Positions 36,127 through 44,370 of a DNA stretch of 64,000 nucleotides are shown here, one piece after another. The stretch is from Bifidobacterium samirii (GTDB lineage Bacteria > Actinomycetota > Actinomycetes > Actinomycetales > Bifidobacteriaceae): NCBI RefSeq assembly GCF_003952945.1, contig NZ_QXGK01000004.1, forward strand, positions 62,001 to 126,000, read 5' to 3'. How positions within the stretch are numbered: position 1 is the stretch's first letter; every line of letters begins with the position of its first letter. Position numbers and translations under genes: made by a program. Below the pieces are notes generated by a model. It did not search any database and was not told the DNA's origin. It worked only from the letters and a program-made list of their open reading frames with translations.

Positions 36127-36951
36127 TCAGTAGGTCTTGAGCGCCAGGTCGGCGGCGAGGACGACGCCGGCGACGACCGCCGCGGCGCGCATCGCCCTGG
36201 CGGGGATGCGGCGCGTGATCGGCGGGGCGATGTAGCCGCCGATGAAGCATCCGACGCACAGCATGATCGCCGCCGGCCAGTCGACGACGCCCTTGGCGAT
36301 GAAGATCACCGACGCGCTGATGTTCGCGCCCATGCCCACGAGCGTCTTGAGCGCGTTGATCTTGTGGAACGGGCCGATGCGGGCCGCGTCGAGCATCGCC
36401 AGACCCAGCGTGCCGGCGCCGGCGCCGAAGTAGCCGCTGTAGACGGCGACCGAGCACACGCCCAGCCACACCCACCACGCGTCGTCGCGCATCGGCTGCA
36501 CCGGCCGGTCGATCGCGGGCGCGACGCCGTCCAATTGGGAGCGCACGTCCGCGCAGGCGCGGCGGGCCTGCATGCGGCCGCGCGGGTTGACGCCGATCAG
36601 CACGGCGCTGAACAGAATCAGCGCGGGCGCCAGATATTCGAACACGGTCGGATCGAGGCCCAGCAGCAGGAACGCGCCGGCGACGCCGCCGGACGCGCCG
36701 ATCGCGATGTAGGCGACGACGCGGCCCGTCTGCCCGGCGAGCTCCCTGCGCGCGCCGAGCATGCCGCCCACGCCGGTGCCGATCACGCCGACCGTGTTGC
36801 TGGCGTTGGCCATGACCGGCGGGATGCCGAGCGCCAGCAGCGCCGGATACGAGACGAGCGACGAGGCGCCCACCGCGTATCCGACGAATCCGGCGCCGAT
36901 GCCGGCCAGCAGGATCAGCAGCAGCGTGGTCAACGACAGTCCGGCGATCAT
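36127..36951 (-). CDS. TSUP (TauE/SafE) family membrane transporter
   Basis: The 274-residue protein has eight to nine predicted helices arranged in two homologous halves, typical of TSUP proteins, with the repeated loop patterns NASNTVGVIGTG in the first half and INALKTLVGMGANI in the second. Family members export or exchange sulfite, sulfonates or other small organosulfur anions. It lies just upstream of the sulfur-cluster leader on the same strand, so its transcription may run into it, and it is separate from the ABC exporter upstream. The ATG at 36951 follows GGAGGACCCC. Substrate is inferred from the neighbourhood only. Confidence 0.87.
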   Translation of the reverse strand: MIAGLSLTTLLLILLAGIGAGFVGYAVGASSLVSYPALLALGIPPVMANASNTVGVIGTGVGGMLGARRELAGQTGRVVAYIAIGASGGVAGAFLLLGLDPTVFEYLAPALILFSAVLIGVNPRGRMQARRACADVRSQLDGVAPAIDRPVQPMRDDAWWVWLGVCSVAVYSGYFGAGAGTLGLAMLDAARIGPFHKINALKTLVGMGANISASVIFIAKGVVDWPAAIMLCVGCFIGGYIAPPITRRIPARAMRAAAVVAGVVLAADLALKTY

Positions 36952-37002
36952 GGGCGGGGTCCTCCTTCGGATTCATGCGACCCGAGCGAGGATACCCCGC
37001 TT

Positions 37003-37043
37003 CGCCCGTCCCGTCACCCGCCGCGCTGCCATGTGGACGGGCG
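37003..37043 (-). terminator. Possible terminator after the ABC exporter pair
   Basis: CGCCCGTCC and GGACGGGCG pair across a 23-base loop, just past the stop of the second exporter gene. Confidence 0.45.
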
Positions 37044-37059
37044 GCGTTCCCGCGCCCGG

Positions 37060-38913
37060 CTACGCGAACTGGGAGTTGTAGAGGGAGGCGTACTTGCCGC
37101 CGCGCTCCAGCAGCGTGTGGTGGTCGCCCATCTCGATGATGTCGCCGTGCTCCATGTACAGGATCAGGTCGGCGTCGCGGATCGTGGACAGGCGGTGCGC
37201 GATCACGAAGCTCGTGCGTCCGGCCATCAGCTTCGCCATCGCCTTGCCGATCTCCGCCTCGGTGCGCGTGTCGACCGAGCTGGTCGCCTCGTCGAGGATG
37301 AGGATCGGCGGGTCGGCGAGGAACACGCGCGCGATGGTCAGCAGCTGGCGCTGGCCGACCGACAGGTTGCCGGCCTCGTTGTCGAGCGGCGTGTCGTATC
37401 CCTGCGGCAGCGTGCGGATGAAGTAGTCGGCGCGCGCCGCCTTCGCGGCCTCGACGATCTGCTCGCGCGTCGCGTCGGGACGCCCGTACGCGAGGTTCTC
37501 CGCGACGGTGCCGCCGAACAGCCACGTGTCCTGCAGTACCATGCCGAACTCGCGGCGCAGATCGCCGCGCGTCATCGCCGCGGTCGGCACGCCGTCGAGC
37601 GTGATCGAACCGCCGTCGATCTCGTAGAAGCGCATGAGCAGGTTGATGAGCGTGGTCTTGCCGGCGCCGGTCGTGCCGACGATCGCGATCTTCTTCCCCG
37701 GCTCGGCGGTGAACGACACGTCCTTCATCAGCGGACGGCCCGGCTCGTAGCCGAAGCGCACATGGTCGAACACGACGCGGCCGCGCACCGGTTCGGGCAC
37801 CGCGGCGGCCTCGCCGGCCGACGGGTCGGGGCGTTCCTCCTCCTCGTCGAGCAGTTCGAACGTGCGTTCCGCGGAGGCGAGCGCCGACTGCAGCGAGTTG
37901 ATCATGTAGCTGGCTTCGGTGAGCGGTTCGGACACCTGGTTGATGTACTGGTAGAACGCCTGGGCGACGCCGACGGTCATGCGGCCGCCGACGACCATCC
38001 AGCCGGCCATGAGCATGACGGCCATCTGGGAGAAGCGGGCGATCATGCGGATGAGCGGGTTGACGGACATCGTGATGAAGTCGGCGAGCTGGGCGGCGCG
38101 GCGGGTGCGTTCGGCGGCGTCGGCGACCGCGGCGACGCTGTCGTCCTCGCGGTTGTACGCCTTGATGATGTTGCGTCCCTTGTAGTACTCCTCGGTCAGG
38201 CCGGTCAGGTCGCCGATGGTCTCCTGGCGCAGGGATGCGACCTCGAGGTTCTTCCTGGCGACGAGCTTGGTGACCCACATGCTCAGGGCCATGAACGCGA
38301 GGAACACGGCGGTCAGCAGCCACGAGTACCAGATCATGATGATCAGCGAGCCGGTGATGGTGGTGATCGCGGTGATCAGGCGCAGCAGGCCGGTCTGCAT
38401 GACCTCGCTGATGCGGTCGAGGTCGTTGGTGACCTTGCTGAGCACCTCGCCGGGCTTGTTGCGGTCGAAGAAGCGCAGCGGGAGCCGCTGGATCTTGGCG
38501 CTGATCTGCCGGCGCAGCGTCAGGTTGAGGTTCTCGGCGACGGAGGCCATCAGGTACGCCTGGAGGTAGTAGAATCCCCACTCCCCCACGTACAGAATCG
38601 CGAGGATCGCGATGGGCCGGCCGACGCCGTCGGCGTCCCAGCCGATCGCGAACGGCTCGCCGGCGTCCCATGCGGTCTGCACGGCGTTCCAGATCGCGTC
38701 GACGACGATGGCGCTGTACATGGGCGCGCCGATGTGGAAGAACGTGTACAGCACGATCGAGGCGACGACGATGGCGAGACGCACGCGCTGGTTCTTCAGT
38801 TGGGCGAAGAGCCGGCGGGCGGTGGCGGCCGCGTTCTTGGGGGCCTCGAGTTCGACGTCGTCCGTGTTCTGCTTGTTCTGCGCGGTTTCGGTGTTCTGCG
38901 TGGTCTCGCTCAT
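37060..38913 (-). CDS. ABC exporter half-transporter, canonical ATP site
   Basis: The 617-residue protein has about 30 leading residues rich in Asn/Thr/Gln, six transmembrane helices (about 40-340) and an ATPase (about 370-610). The ATPase motifs are canonical: Walker A VGTTGAGKTT, signature LSVGQRQLL, Walker B ILILDEATSSVD and the switch His in IAHRLST. It forms a pair with the preceding gene: start codon 38913 and the other stop share a 1-bp spacer with an internal GGAGG ribosome site, so they are translationally coupled. The heterodimer is of the multidrug/peptide export class. Confidence 0.92.
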   Translation of the reverse strand: MSETTQNTETAQNKQNTDDVELEAPKNAAATARRLFAQLKNQRVRLAIVVASIVLYTFFHIGAPMYSAIVVDAIWNAVQTAWDAGEPFAIGWDADGVGRPIAILAILYVGEWGFYYLQAYLMASVAENLNLTLRRQISAKIQRLPLRFFDRNKPGEVLSKVTNDLDRISEVMQTGLLRLITAITTITGSLIIMIWYSWLLTAVFLAFMALSMWVTKLVARKNLEVASLRQETIGDLTGLTEEYYKGRNIIKAYNREDDSVAAVADAAERTRRAAQLADFITMSVNPLIRMIARFSQMAVMLMAGWMVVGGRMTVGVAQAFYQYINQVSEPLTEASYMINSLQSALASAERTFELLDEEEERPDPSAGEAAAVPEPVRGRVVFDHVRFGYEPGRPLMKDVSFTAEPGKKIAIVGTTGAGKTTLINLLMRFYEIDGGSITLDGVPTAAMTRGDLRREFGMVLQDTWLFGGTVAENLAYGRPDATREQIVEAAKAARADYFIRTLPQGYDTPLDNEAGNLSVGQRQLLTIARVFLADPPILILDEATSSVDTRTEAEIGKAMAKLMAGRTSFVIAHRLSTIRDADLILYMEHGDIIEMGDHHTLLERGGKYASLYNSQFA

Positions 38914-38914
38914 G

Positions 38915-40672
38915 TCAGGCCTCCTCTCCCATCTGCGGCTCCCTGGTCTGCGATTCGACGATCTCCCGGTAGACGGGGCATCCGGCCATGAGCTCGTCGT
39001 GACGGCCGATGCCGGCGACCTCGCCGTCGGCGAGCACGACGATCTGGTCGGCGTGCTGGATGGTGCTCACGCGCTGGGCGATGATGAGCACGGCCTTGTC
39101 GCCCATGTTCTCGTCGAGAGCGCGGCGCAGCGCGGCGTCGGTGCGGAAGTCGAGCGCGGAGAAGCTGTCGTCGAAGATGATGAGCTGGCTGTCGCCCACG
39201 AGGGCGCGCGCGATCGACAGGCGCTGCTTCTGGCCGCCGGAGAAGTTCGTGCCGCCCTGGGCGACGCGCGAGTCGAGGCCGTCGGCCAGCGAGTCGACGA
39301 ATTCGTCGGCCTGGGCGATCTCGACGGCGCGCCACAGGGCCTTCTCGCCCGCCTCGCGGTCGCCGTAGCGCAGGTTGTCGGCGATGGTGCCGGAGAACAG
39401 CCATGCCTGCTGCTGCACGTAGGCGATGCGTTCGCGCAGGTCGTGCTGGGTCATGTCCTTGACGTCGACGCCGTCGAGGCGCACGCTGCCCCAGGTGGCG
39501 TCGTGCAGGCGCAGGGCGAGCGTGGCGATCGTGGACTTGCCCGAGCCGGTGCCGCCGATGATGGCGGTCGTCTGGCCACGCCGGCAGGTGAACGTGACGT
39601 GGCGCAGCGCGTCCTCCTGGGCGTCGGCGAAGCGGAACGTCACGTCGCGGAAGGCGAGCACCTCGCCGTCGTCGAGCGGACCGCGGGCGGTCATGTCGAC
39701 GGCCTTGCCGGGCTCGGGGTCGGCGATCTGCGGGTCGTGGTCGAGGACGAGGCGCACGCGGTCGCAGCATTCGAGGGCGCGCGGCAGCGTCATGATGACC
39801 ATCTGGGCCATCATCAGGTAGAACAGCGCCATGATCGCGTATTCGACGATCGCGGTGATGTCGCCGATCTGGAAGCCGCCCGCGTGGATGCGTCCGCCGG
39901 CGAGCGCGTAGACGACGACGATGAACGCGTTCATACCGAAGTACGACAGGCCGTCGAGGTTGGCGAACAGGCGGTTCGCCTTGATGGACGTGATCGCGTA
40001 GTCGGCGAACGTGGCGTCCATGCGCTCCTGCTCGTGGCGCTCCTTGCCGAACGCGCGGATGACGCGCACGCCGGTGAGGTTCTCGAGTAGCACGGCGCCG
40101 ATGCGGTCGAGCAGCTTCTGCAGGCGGCGGAACAGCGGCGACGCGGTGCGCATGATGAACCAGGCGACGACGCTGACGAACGCGATCGCGGCCAGCAGCC
40201 ACAGCGACATCGTCAGGTCGAGGCGGAACGAGAGCGCCAGCGCGATCGCGAAGATCACCGGGACCGGCAGCAGCACGCCCATCACGTTCGTCATGGCCAT
40301 CTGGATGTTGACCACGTCGTTGATGGTGCGGGTGGTGATCGACGCGGTGCCGAAGTTGCGGAAGTCGTAGATCGACAGGTCGAGCGACTTGCGGTAGAGG
40401 GCGACGCGCATGTCCTTGCCGACCTTGGACGTCAGCTGCGAGCAGCACCATCCGCCAGCCACGGCCGCCGCACCGGACAGCAGCGCGGCGACGCCCATCT
40501 TGACCGCGGTGACGGTCATCGCGTCGAACGACATGCCGTTCGCGCTCTCGTTGAGCAGCTCCGCGGCGAAGGTGGGGATGACGAGCGCGCCGATCACGTC
40601 GGCGAACATGAGGATCGTCGTGATGATGAACAGTGCCCAGTAGGGTCTGAGGAAACGGATGACCAGCCGCAT
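38915..40672 (-). CDS. ABC exporter half-transporter, degenerate ATP site
   Basis: This 585-residue partner has six transmembrane helices (about 10-300) and an ATPase with Walker A GGTGSGKST and signature FSGGQKQR. Its Walker B is LIIFDDSFSALD: Asp502 replaces the catalytic Glu, and the switch residue is Gln533 (IAQRVST) instead of His. That is the pattern of the non-hydrolysing site of heterodimeric exporters such as BmrC and TM287. The start ATG at 40672 follows GAAGGAGAAGC. The TetR gene encoded upstream on the same strand and the palindrome between them suggest substrate-responsive control. Confidence 0.92.
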   Translation of the reverse strand: MRLVIRFLRPYWALFIITTILMFADVIGALVIPTFAAELLNESANGMSFDAMTVTAVKMGVAALLSGAAAVAGGWCCSQLTSKVGKDMRVALYRKSLDLSIYDFRNFGTASITTRTINDVVNIQMAMTNVMGVLLPVPVIFAIALALSFRLDLTMSLWLLAAIAFVSVVAWFIMRTASPLFRRLQKLLDRIGAVLLENLTGVRVIRAFGKERHEQERMDATFADYAITSIKANRLFANLDGLSYFGMNAFIVVVYALAGGRIHAGGFQIGDITAIVEYAIMALFYLMMAQMVIMTLPRALECCDRVRLVLDHDPQIADPEPGKAVDMTARGPLDDGEVLAFRDVTFRFADAQEDALRHVTFTCRRGQTTAIIGGTGSGKSTIATLALRLHDATWGSVRLDGVDVKDMTQHDLRERIAYVQQQAWLFSGTIADNLRYGDREAGEKALWRAVEIAQADEFVDSLADGLDSRVAQGGTNFSGGQKQRLSIARALVGDSQLIIFDDSFSALDFRTDAALRRALDENMGDKAVLIIAQRVSTIQHADQIVVLADGEVAGIGRHDELMAGCPVYREIVESQTREPQMGEEA

Positions 40673-40742
40673 GCTTCTCCTTCGCTCTCGGTCGCGCGTA
40701 TCGTCTCTTCGTTGCGATGGGACGGCCGGGGCGGGCGGGTGA

Positions 40743-40786
40743 ATCGTCTGCATCGTCAGCATCGTCTGCATCGTCAATCGTTGACG
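40743..40786. promoter_or_regulatory. Tandem 9-bp repeats joined to a palindromic operator candidate
   Basis: Four tandem copies of ATCGTCTGC/ATCGTCAGC occupy 40743-40778. The last copy merges into CGTCAA-TCG-TTGACG, a perfect palindrome at 40772-40786. On the minus strand it contains TTGACG, a possible -35 element for the exporter operon, so a dimer bound here could block RNA polymerase. A second direct repeat, GGCGTTTCGCTCCG, is near 40848-40872. Confidence 0.5.
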
Positions 40787-40898
40787 CAATCGCCGTATCC
40801 GACAGTCCACCATCCACCCTACGGCATGACGGGGTCCGGCGTTTCGCTCCGCGACGGCGTTTCGCTCCGGGATGAACCGGGGGCGGCCGGGCCGGCTG

Positions 40899-41498
40899 TT
40901 ACCGGGAGGTCGCTGAATCGGACGCCGCGACCGGATGCGACGCATCGGCGGTGCGCGTCATGCCGGAGGCGCGGTACAGGCCGTCGCGGATCGTGTCCGG
41001 ATCGCGGGCCACGTCGCCCAGCGCCCGGTGCAGGGTCAGGCCTTCGACGGTCGCGTCGATGAGCACGGCGGTGCGCGCGTCGAAGAACCGCTCGTAGTGG
41101 GCGCGCGACGCCGTCATCCACCTGCGCGAGATGTCCCGGTACGCGGGGTCGCGCGCGGCGAGCGTGTAGAACTCCAGACTGACGGTCAGGTCGCGCGCCG
41201 AATCCGACAGGTCGCCCTCGATGTGCCGCGCGATCGCCTCCAGCGCCTCGTCGGGCGTGGACGCACCGGCCATGCATGTATTGAACCGGTCGATCATGCG
41301 CTGCGCGAACCGGTCGAACGCCTGATGCAGCAGGTCGGCCATGCCGTCGAAATGGTAGGTCATCGACCCCAGCGGCACGCCCGCGGCCGCCGCGACGACA
41401 CGATGCGACATGCCGGCGACGCCGCGTTCGGCGATCACGTCGAGGCATGCCTCGATGATGCGGTCCTTGCGTTCCGGGTCGAAACGACGGTCGGCCAT
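40899..41498 (-). CDS. TetR family transcriptional regulator
   Basis: The 199-residue protein has an N-terminal helix-turn-helix (about 10-55: ERKDRIIEACLDVIAERGVAG, GVPLGSMTYHFDG) and a helical ligand-binding domain with a conserved RW...RAHYERFF stretch. It lies 226 bp upstream of the exporter pair on the same strand. Local TetR genes usually repress an adjacent exporter. No other target is visible in the window. The ATG at 41498 follows GGAGGGGAC. Confidence 0.9.
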   Translation of the reverse strand: MADRRFDPERKDRIIEACLDVIAERGVAGMSHRVVAAAAGVPLGSMTYHFDGMADLLHQAFDRFAQRMIDRFNTCMAGASTPDEALEAIARHIEGDLSDSARDLTVSLEFYTLAARDPAYRDISRRWMTASRAHYERFFDARTAVLIDATVEGLTLHRALGDVARDPDTIRDGLYRASGMTRTADASHPVAASDSATSR

Positions 41499-41761
41499 GT
41501 CCCCTCCTTACGCGTCGGCGCACATTGCACGGTCTGCCGTCGCCGCGCGTCCACGCGGCGCGCCCGCATCATGCGCCCGCGCACGACGATACCATCCGCG
41601 ACTCCCGCACGGGGGCCGTGCCGTCCGCACGGGAGCCGAGGTCATCATGGCCGTGGACCGACGGGCCTGCAACGCACGGAAGCGTCGCGGAACCGGTTTC
41701 CCGATTCCGTGACGCATCACATCGATCGTGACGGCCGTAAACCCGATGCCGCTCGGCAGGG

Positions 41762-43522
41762 TCACAGGCCGAGCATCGCGCGGATGTCGGCTGCGATGCC
41801 GTCGACGGTGATGCCGTTGGCGGCGAGCAGTTCGGCCGGATCGTAGCGGTCGGGCATCGACTTGGCGATGCCGTAGTTGCGCACGCGCATGCCGGTCGGA
41901 CCGTAGTGGGAGGCGATCTTCTCTCCGAATCCGCCCTCCAGCTGGCCGTCCTCCAACGTGACGACGACGCGATGGTCGGCGGTCAGCGAGTCGAGCAGGT
42001 CGAGGTCGAGTCCGGTGATGAACTTCGGGTTGATGAGCGTCGCCTCGATGCCGTCGGTCTCGCGCAGCATGTCGGCGACGGCGGCGCCCATCGGCTGGAA
42101 GTCGCCCAGCGCCACGATCGCCACATCGCGGCCGGAGCGCACCGTCTCGTAGCGGTCCAGCTGCGAGTAGTCGGTCGTATCGGCCTTGCCGGTGGAGACG
42201 ACGCCCATCGCGGGCACTCGGATGGCGACCGGACGCTCGCGCTGCGCGATCGCCCAGTCGAGCATCGCGAAGTACTCCTCCTTGCCGGACGGCGCCAGGT
42301 AGACGAGGTTGGGGATGTTGCCCATCATCGCGATGTCATAGAAGCCGAGGTGGGTCACGTCGTTCATGCCGTGCACGCCGGACGCGAAGTCGAGCAGCAC
42401 CGCCGGATTGCCGTTCACGCACAGGTCCTGCATGAGCTGGTCGTAGGTGCGCTGGATGAACGTGCCGTAGAAGCCGTACACGGGGATGCCGCCGCCACGC
42501 GCGATGCCGGACGCCATCGCCACGGCCTGCTCCTCGGCGATGCCCACGTCGACCAGCTGGTCGCCGGCCTCGCGGCGCAGTTCCGGCGTGAAGCCCATCA
42601 CCGTGGGCGTGCCGGACGTGATGGCCACGATGCGGCGGTCCTCCTTCATGCGGCGCAGCAGATATTCGCCAGTGAGCGTGGAATAGTCCTCCACAGCGGG
42701 CCTGTCCGCGAACTCGCCGGTCTGCGGGTCGAACCAGCCGTTCCAGTGCCAGGTCTCCTTGTCGGTTTCGGCCGGCTTGAATCCCTTGCCCTTGAGCGTG
42801 TGGATGTGCAGCACGATCGGATGGTCGATGTCCTTGACGTCGCGCAGCGCGTCGACGAGCACGGCCACGTCGTTGCCGTCCTCGATGTAGCGGTAGTCGA
42901 AGCCGAGCGCGGTGAAGTAGTTCGTGGACGCGCGCCCGTTCGTCTCACGCAGTTCGCGCAGATTCTTGTACAGGCCGCCGTGGTTCTCCGCGATGGACAT
43001 CTCGTTGTCGTTGACGATGGCGATGAAGTTGGTGCCCATCTCCCCCACCGTGTCGAAGCCCTCGAACGCCTCGCCGCCGGAGAGCGAGCCGTCGCCGATG
43101 ACCGCGACCACGTTGTTGTCGCCGTCCATGAGGTCGCGCGCCTTGGCCAGACCGGAGGCAAGCGAGATGGACGTGGACGTGTGGCCCACGTTGAACCAGT
43201 CGTGCTCGCTTTCGTTCGGGTTCGTGAAGCCGGAGTCGTCATCGTACTTCGCCGGGTCGGTGAACGCCTCGCGGCGGCCGGTGAGAATCTTGTGCGTGTA
43301 GCTCTGGTGGCTCACATCGAACACGAAGCGGTCGTGCGGCGAGTCGAACACGTAGTGCATGGCGATCTCCAGCTCCACCGCGCCCAGATTCGGGCCGACA
43401 TGGCCGCCGTGCGCGGCGAGCTTGGCGATGAGCGCTTCGCGGATCTCCTGCGCGAGCGCCGGCAGTTCGCCGACGGCCAGCTTCTTGAGGTCGGCCGGCG
43501 AGTCGATGCGTTCCAGATACAT
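41762..43522 (-). CDS. 1-deoxy-D-xylulose-5-phosphate synthase family protein (short form)
   Basis: DXS joins pyruvate and glyceraldehyde 3-phosphate to start the MEP pathway. The 586-residue protein has GPNLGAVELEIA, the TPP site GDGSLSGGEAFEGF and NDNEMSIAENHGG, YGTFIQRTYDQL and a transketolase C-terminal domain. Usual DXS proteins have about 620-640 residues; the missing length is in surface loops. The gene is 33 kb away from dxr/ispG and faces the same direction. Whether this is the only DXS of the strain or a paralogue cannot be told here. The ATG at 43522 follows AGTAAAGGAACGCC. Confidence 0.85.
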   Translation of the reverse strand: MYLERIDSPADLKKLAVGELPALAQEIREALIAKLAAHGGHVGPNLGAVELEIAMHYVFDSPHDRFVFDVSHQSYTHKILTGRREAFTDPAKYDDDSGFTNPNESEHDWFNVGHTSTSISLASGLAKARDLMDGDNNVVAVIGDGSLSGGEAFEGFDTVGEMGTNFIAIVNDNEMSIAENHGGLYKNLRELRETNGRASTNYFTALGFDYRYIEDGNDVAVLVDALRDVKDIDHPIVLHIHTLKGKGFKPAETDKETWHWNGWFDPQTGEFADRPAVEDYSTLTGEYLLRRMKEDRRIVAITSGTPTVMGFTPELRREAGDQLVDVGIAEEQAVAMASGIARGGGIPVYGFYGTFIQRTYDQLMQDLCVNGNPAVLLDFASGVHGMNDVTHLGFYDIAMMGNIPNLVYLAPSGKEEYFAMLDWAIAQRERPVAIRVPAMGVVSTGKADTTDYSQLDRYETVRSGRDVAIVALGDFQPMGAAVADMLRETDGIEATLINPKFITGLDLDLLDSLTADHRVVVTLEDGQLEGGFGEKIASHYGPTGMRVRNYGIAKSMPDRYDPAELLAANGITVDGIAADIRAMLGL

Positions 43523-43644
43523 TGGCGTTCCTTTACTGATATGTGTTGTTACCCACGCGCCGTACCGTTCCCCGTCATGTCCGGACGGACTCTTTGAACG
43601 GAACCTACGCGTGCGTGCTTCTTCGTACGCTTGACGATTCTGCT

Positions 43645-43664
43645 GACTTCAAGCGCTTGAGGTC
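43645..43664. promoter_or_regulatory. Palindromic operator candidate upstream of the DXS-type gene
   Basis: A perfect 12-bp palindrome, TCAAGCGCTTGA (43649-43660), is extended by GAC and GTC at both ends, making an imperfect 20-bp palindrome. It resembles LacI-family operators with an AGCGCT core. It lies 123-142 bp before the DXS start codon and upstream of the small gene pair on the other strand. Confidence 0.45.
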
Positions 43665-43782
43665 AATCGCGGAAGGCCGGTCGTTCGCCCGGGGCGAACG
43701 CCTTCGACGCCCGATCGCGGCACGCGCCGCCATCCCCGACCAAATCACTATCATGGATGAAGAGGACCAGAAAACCGGGAAA

Positions 43783-43806
43783 CCAGCTGACCAGCTGACC
43801 AGCTGA
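43783..43806 (+). repeat. Three tandem copies of CCAGCTGA
   Basis: The 8-bp unit CCAGCTGA is repeated three times without interruption, ending 24 bp before the small gene at 43831. It is likely slipped-strand derived. Copy number could vary between strains. Confidence 0.7.
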
Positions 43807-43830
43807 AACATCGACGACCAAGGGGGAATC

Positions 43831-44064
43831 ATGGAGTCAGAGAACACCTTCACCATGATGGGAGTCACCACGCAATGGGACGACGACACCATCACCATCA
43901 CTGAAGTCGGCTATCCGCATACCGCGGTCCTGGACGACAGCGGCAAGATCCTGTCCTCCACGTTCGGAGCCGAGGGCGAATCGTTCGTGCACCACTGGTT
44001 CGACCGCGTCAAGCCCACCGTGGACGGTCTGCGCGCCATCGACCGGGAATACGCCGATGCCTGA
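43831..44064 (+). CDS. Small acidic protein of unknown function
   Basis: I do not recognise this 77-residue protein. It contains many Asp/Glu residues (about one in four or five) and no membrane segment. Its start is preceded by AAGGGGGAATC. Its stop overlaps the next start by 8 bp, so it is probably co-translated with the DUF4160 protein. Small partners of DUF4160 proteins are common; a toxin-antitoxin-like role is possible but not shown. Confidence 0.6.
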   Translation: MESENTFTMMGVTTQWDDDTITITEVGYPHTAVLDDSGKILSSTFGAEGESFVHHWFDRVKPTVDGLRAIDREYADA

Positions 44065-44329
44065 AATCTTCAGCTTCGCCGGATACTCCATCTACTTCAC
44101 CGCGCTAGACCGGGACCACGGCGTGCACGTCCACATCGCGCAGGGGTCACGTCACGATCTCGCACGGTTCATGCTCGCCGAAGACGGAGCTGTCATACTC
44201 GCCCACAACAAAGGCGGCCTGCCATCGAAGGCGCTGCGACGACTCCAGTTCTTCCTGACCGCGAACTACTCGGACGTGCTCGCCGCGTGGCGCATGTTCT
44301 TCGGAGACGACTACCATTTCGACCGCTGA
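44057..44329 (+). CDS. DUF4160-like small protein
   Basis: The 90-residue product resembles DUF4160: it has the FAGYSIYFTALDRDHGVHVHI start (a pattern ending in an H-x-H motif), AEDGAVILAHNKGGLPSKALRR and a helical end. DUF4160 proteins are small cytoplasmic proteins found next to other short genes, often suspected as components of mobile toxin-antitoxin-like pairs. Function is unknown. It overlaps the preceding small gene by 8 bp, and the LysR gene follows. Confidence 0.65.
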   Translation: MPEIFSFAGYSIYFTALDRDHGVHVHIAQGSRHDLARFMLAEDGAVILAHNKGGLPSKALRRLQFFLTANYSDVLAAWRMFFGDDYHFDR

Positions 44330-44370
44330 GCCCATCTCAACGGCGACGTCGGACGATGTGAAAGGACATC

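Noticed and set aside
43543-43806. An 87-codon plus-strand ORF ahead of the small acidic gene
   Set aside because: No ribosome site, low-complexity Arg-rich composition, and it overlaps the DXS upstream region and the tandem repeat; the sequence looks non-coding.
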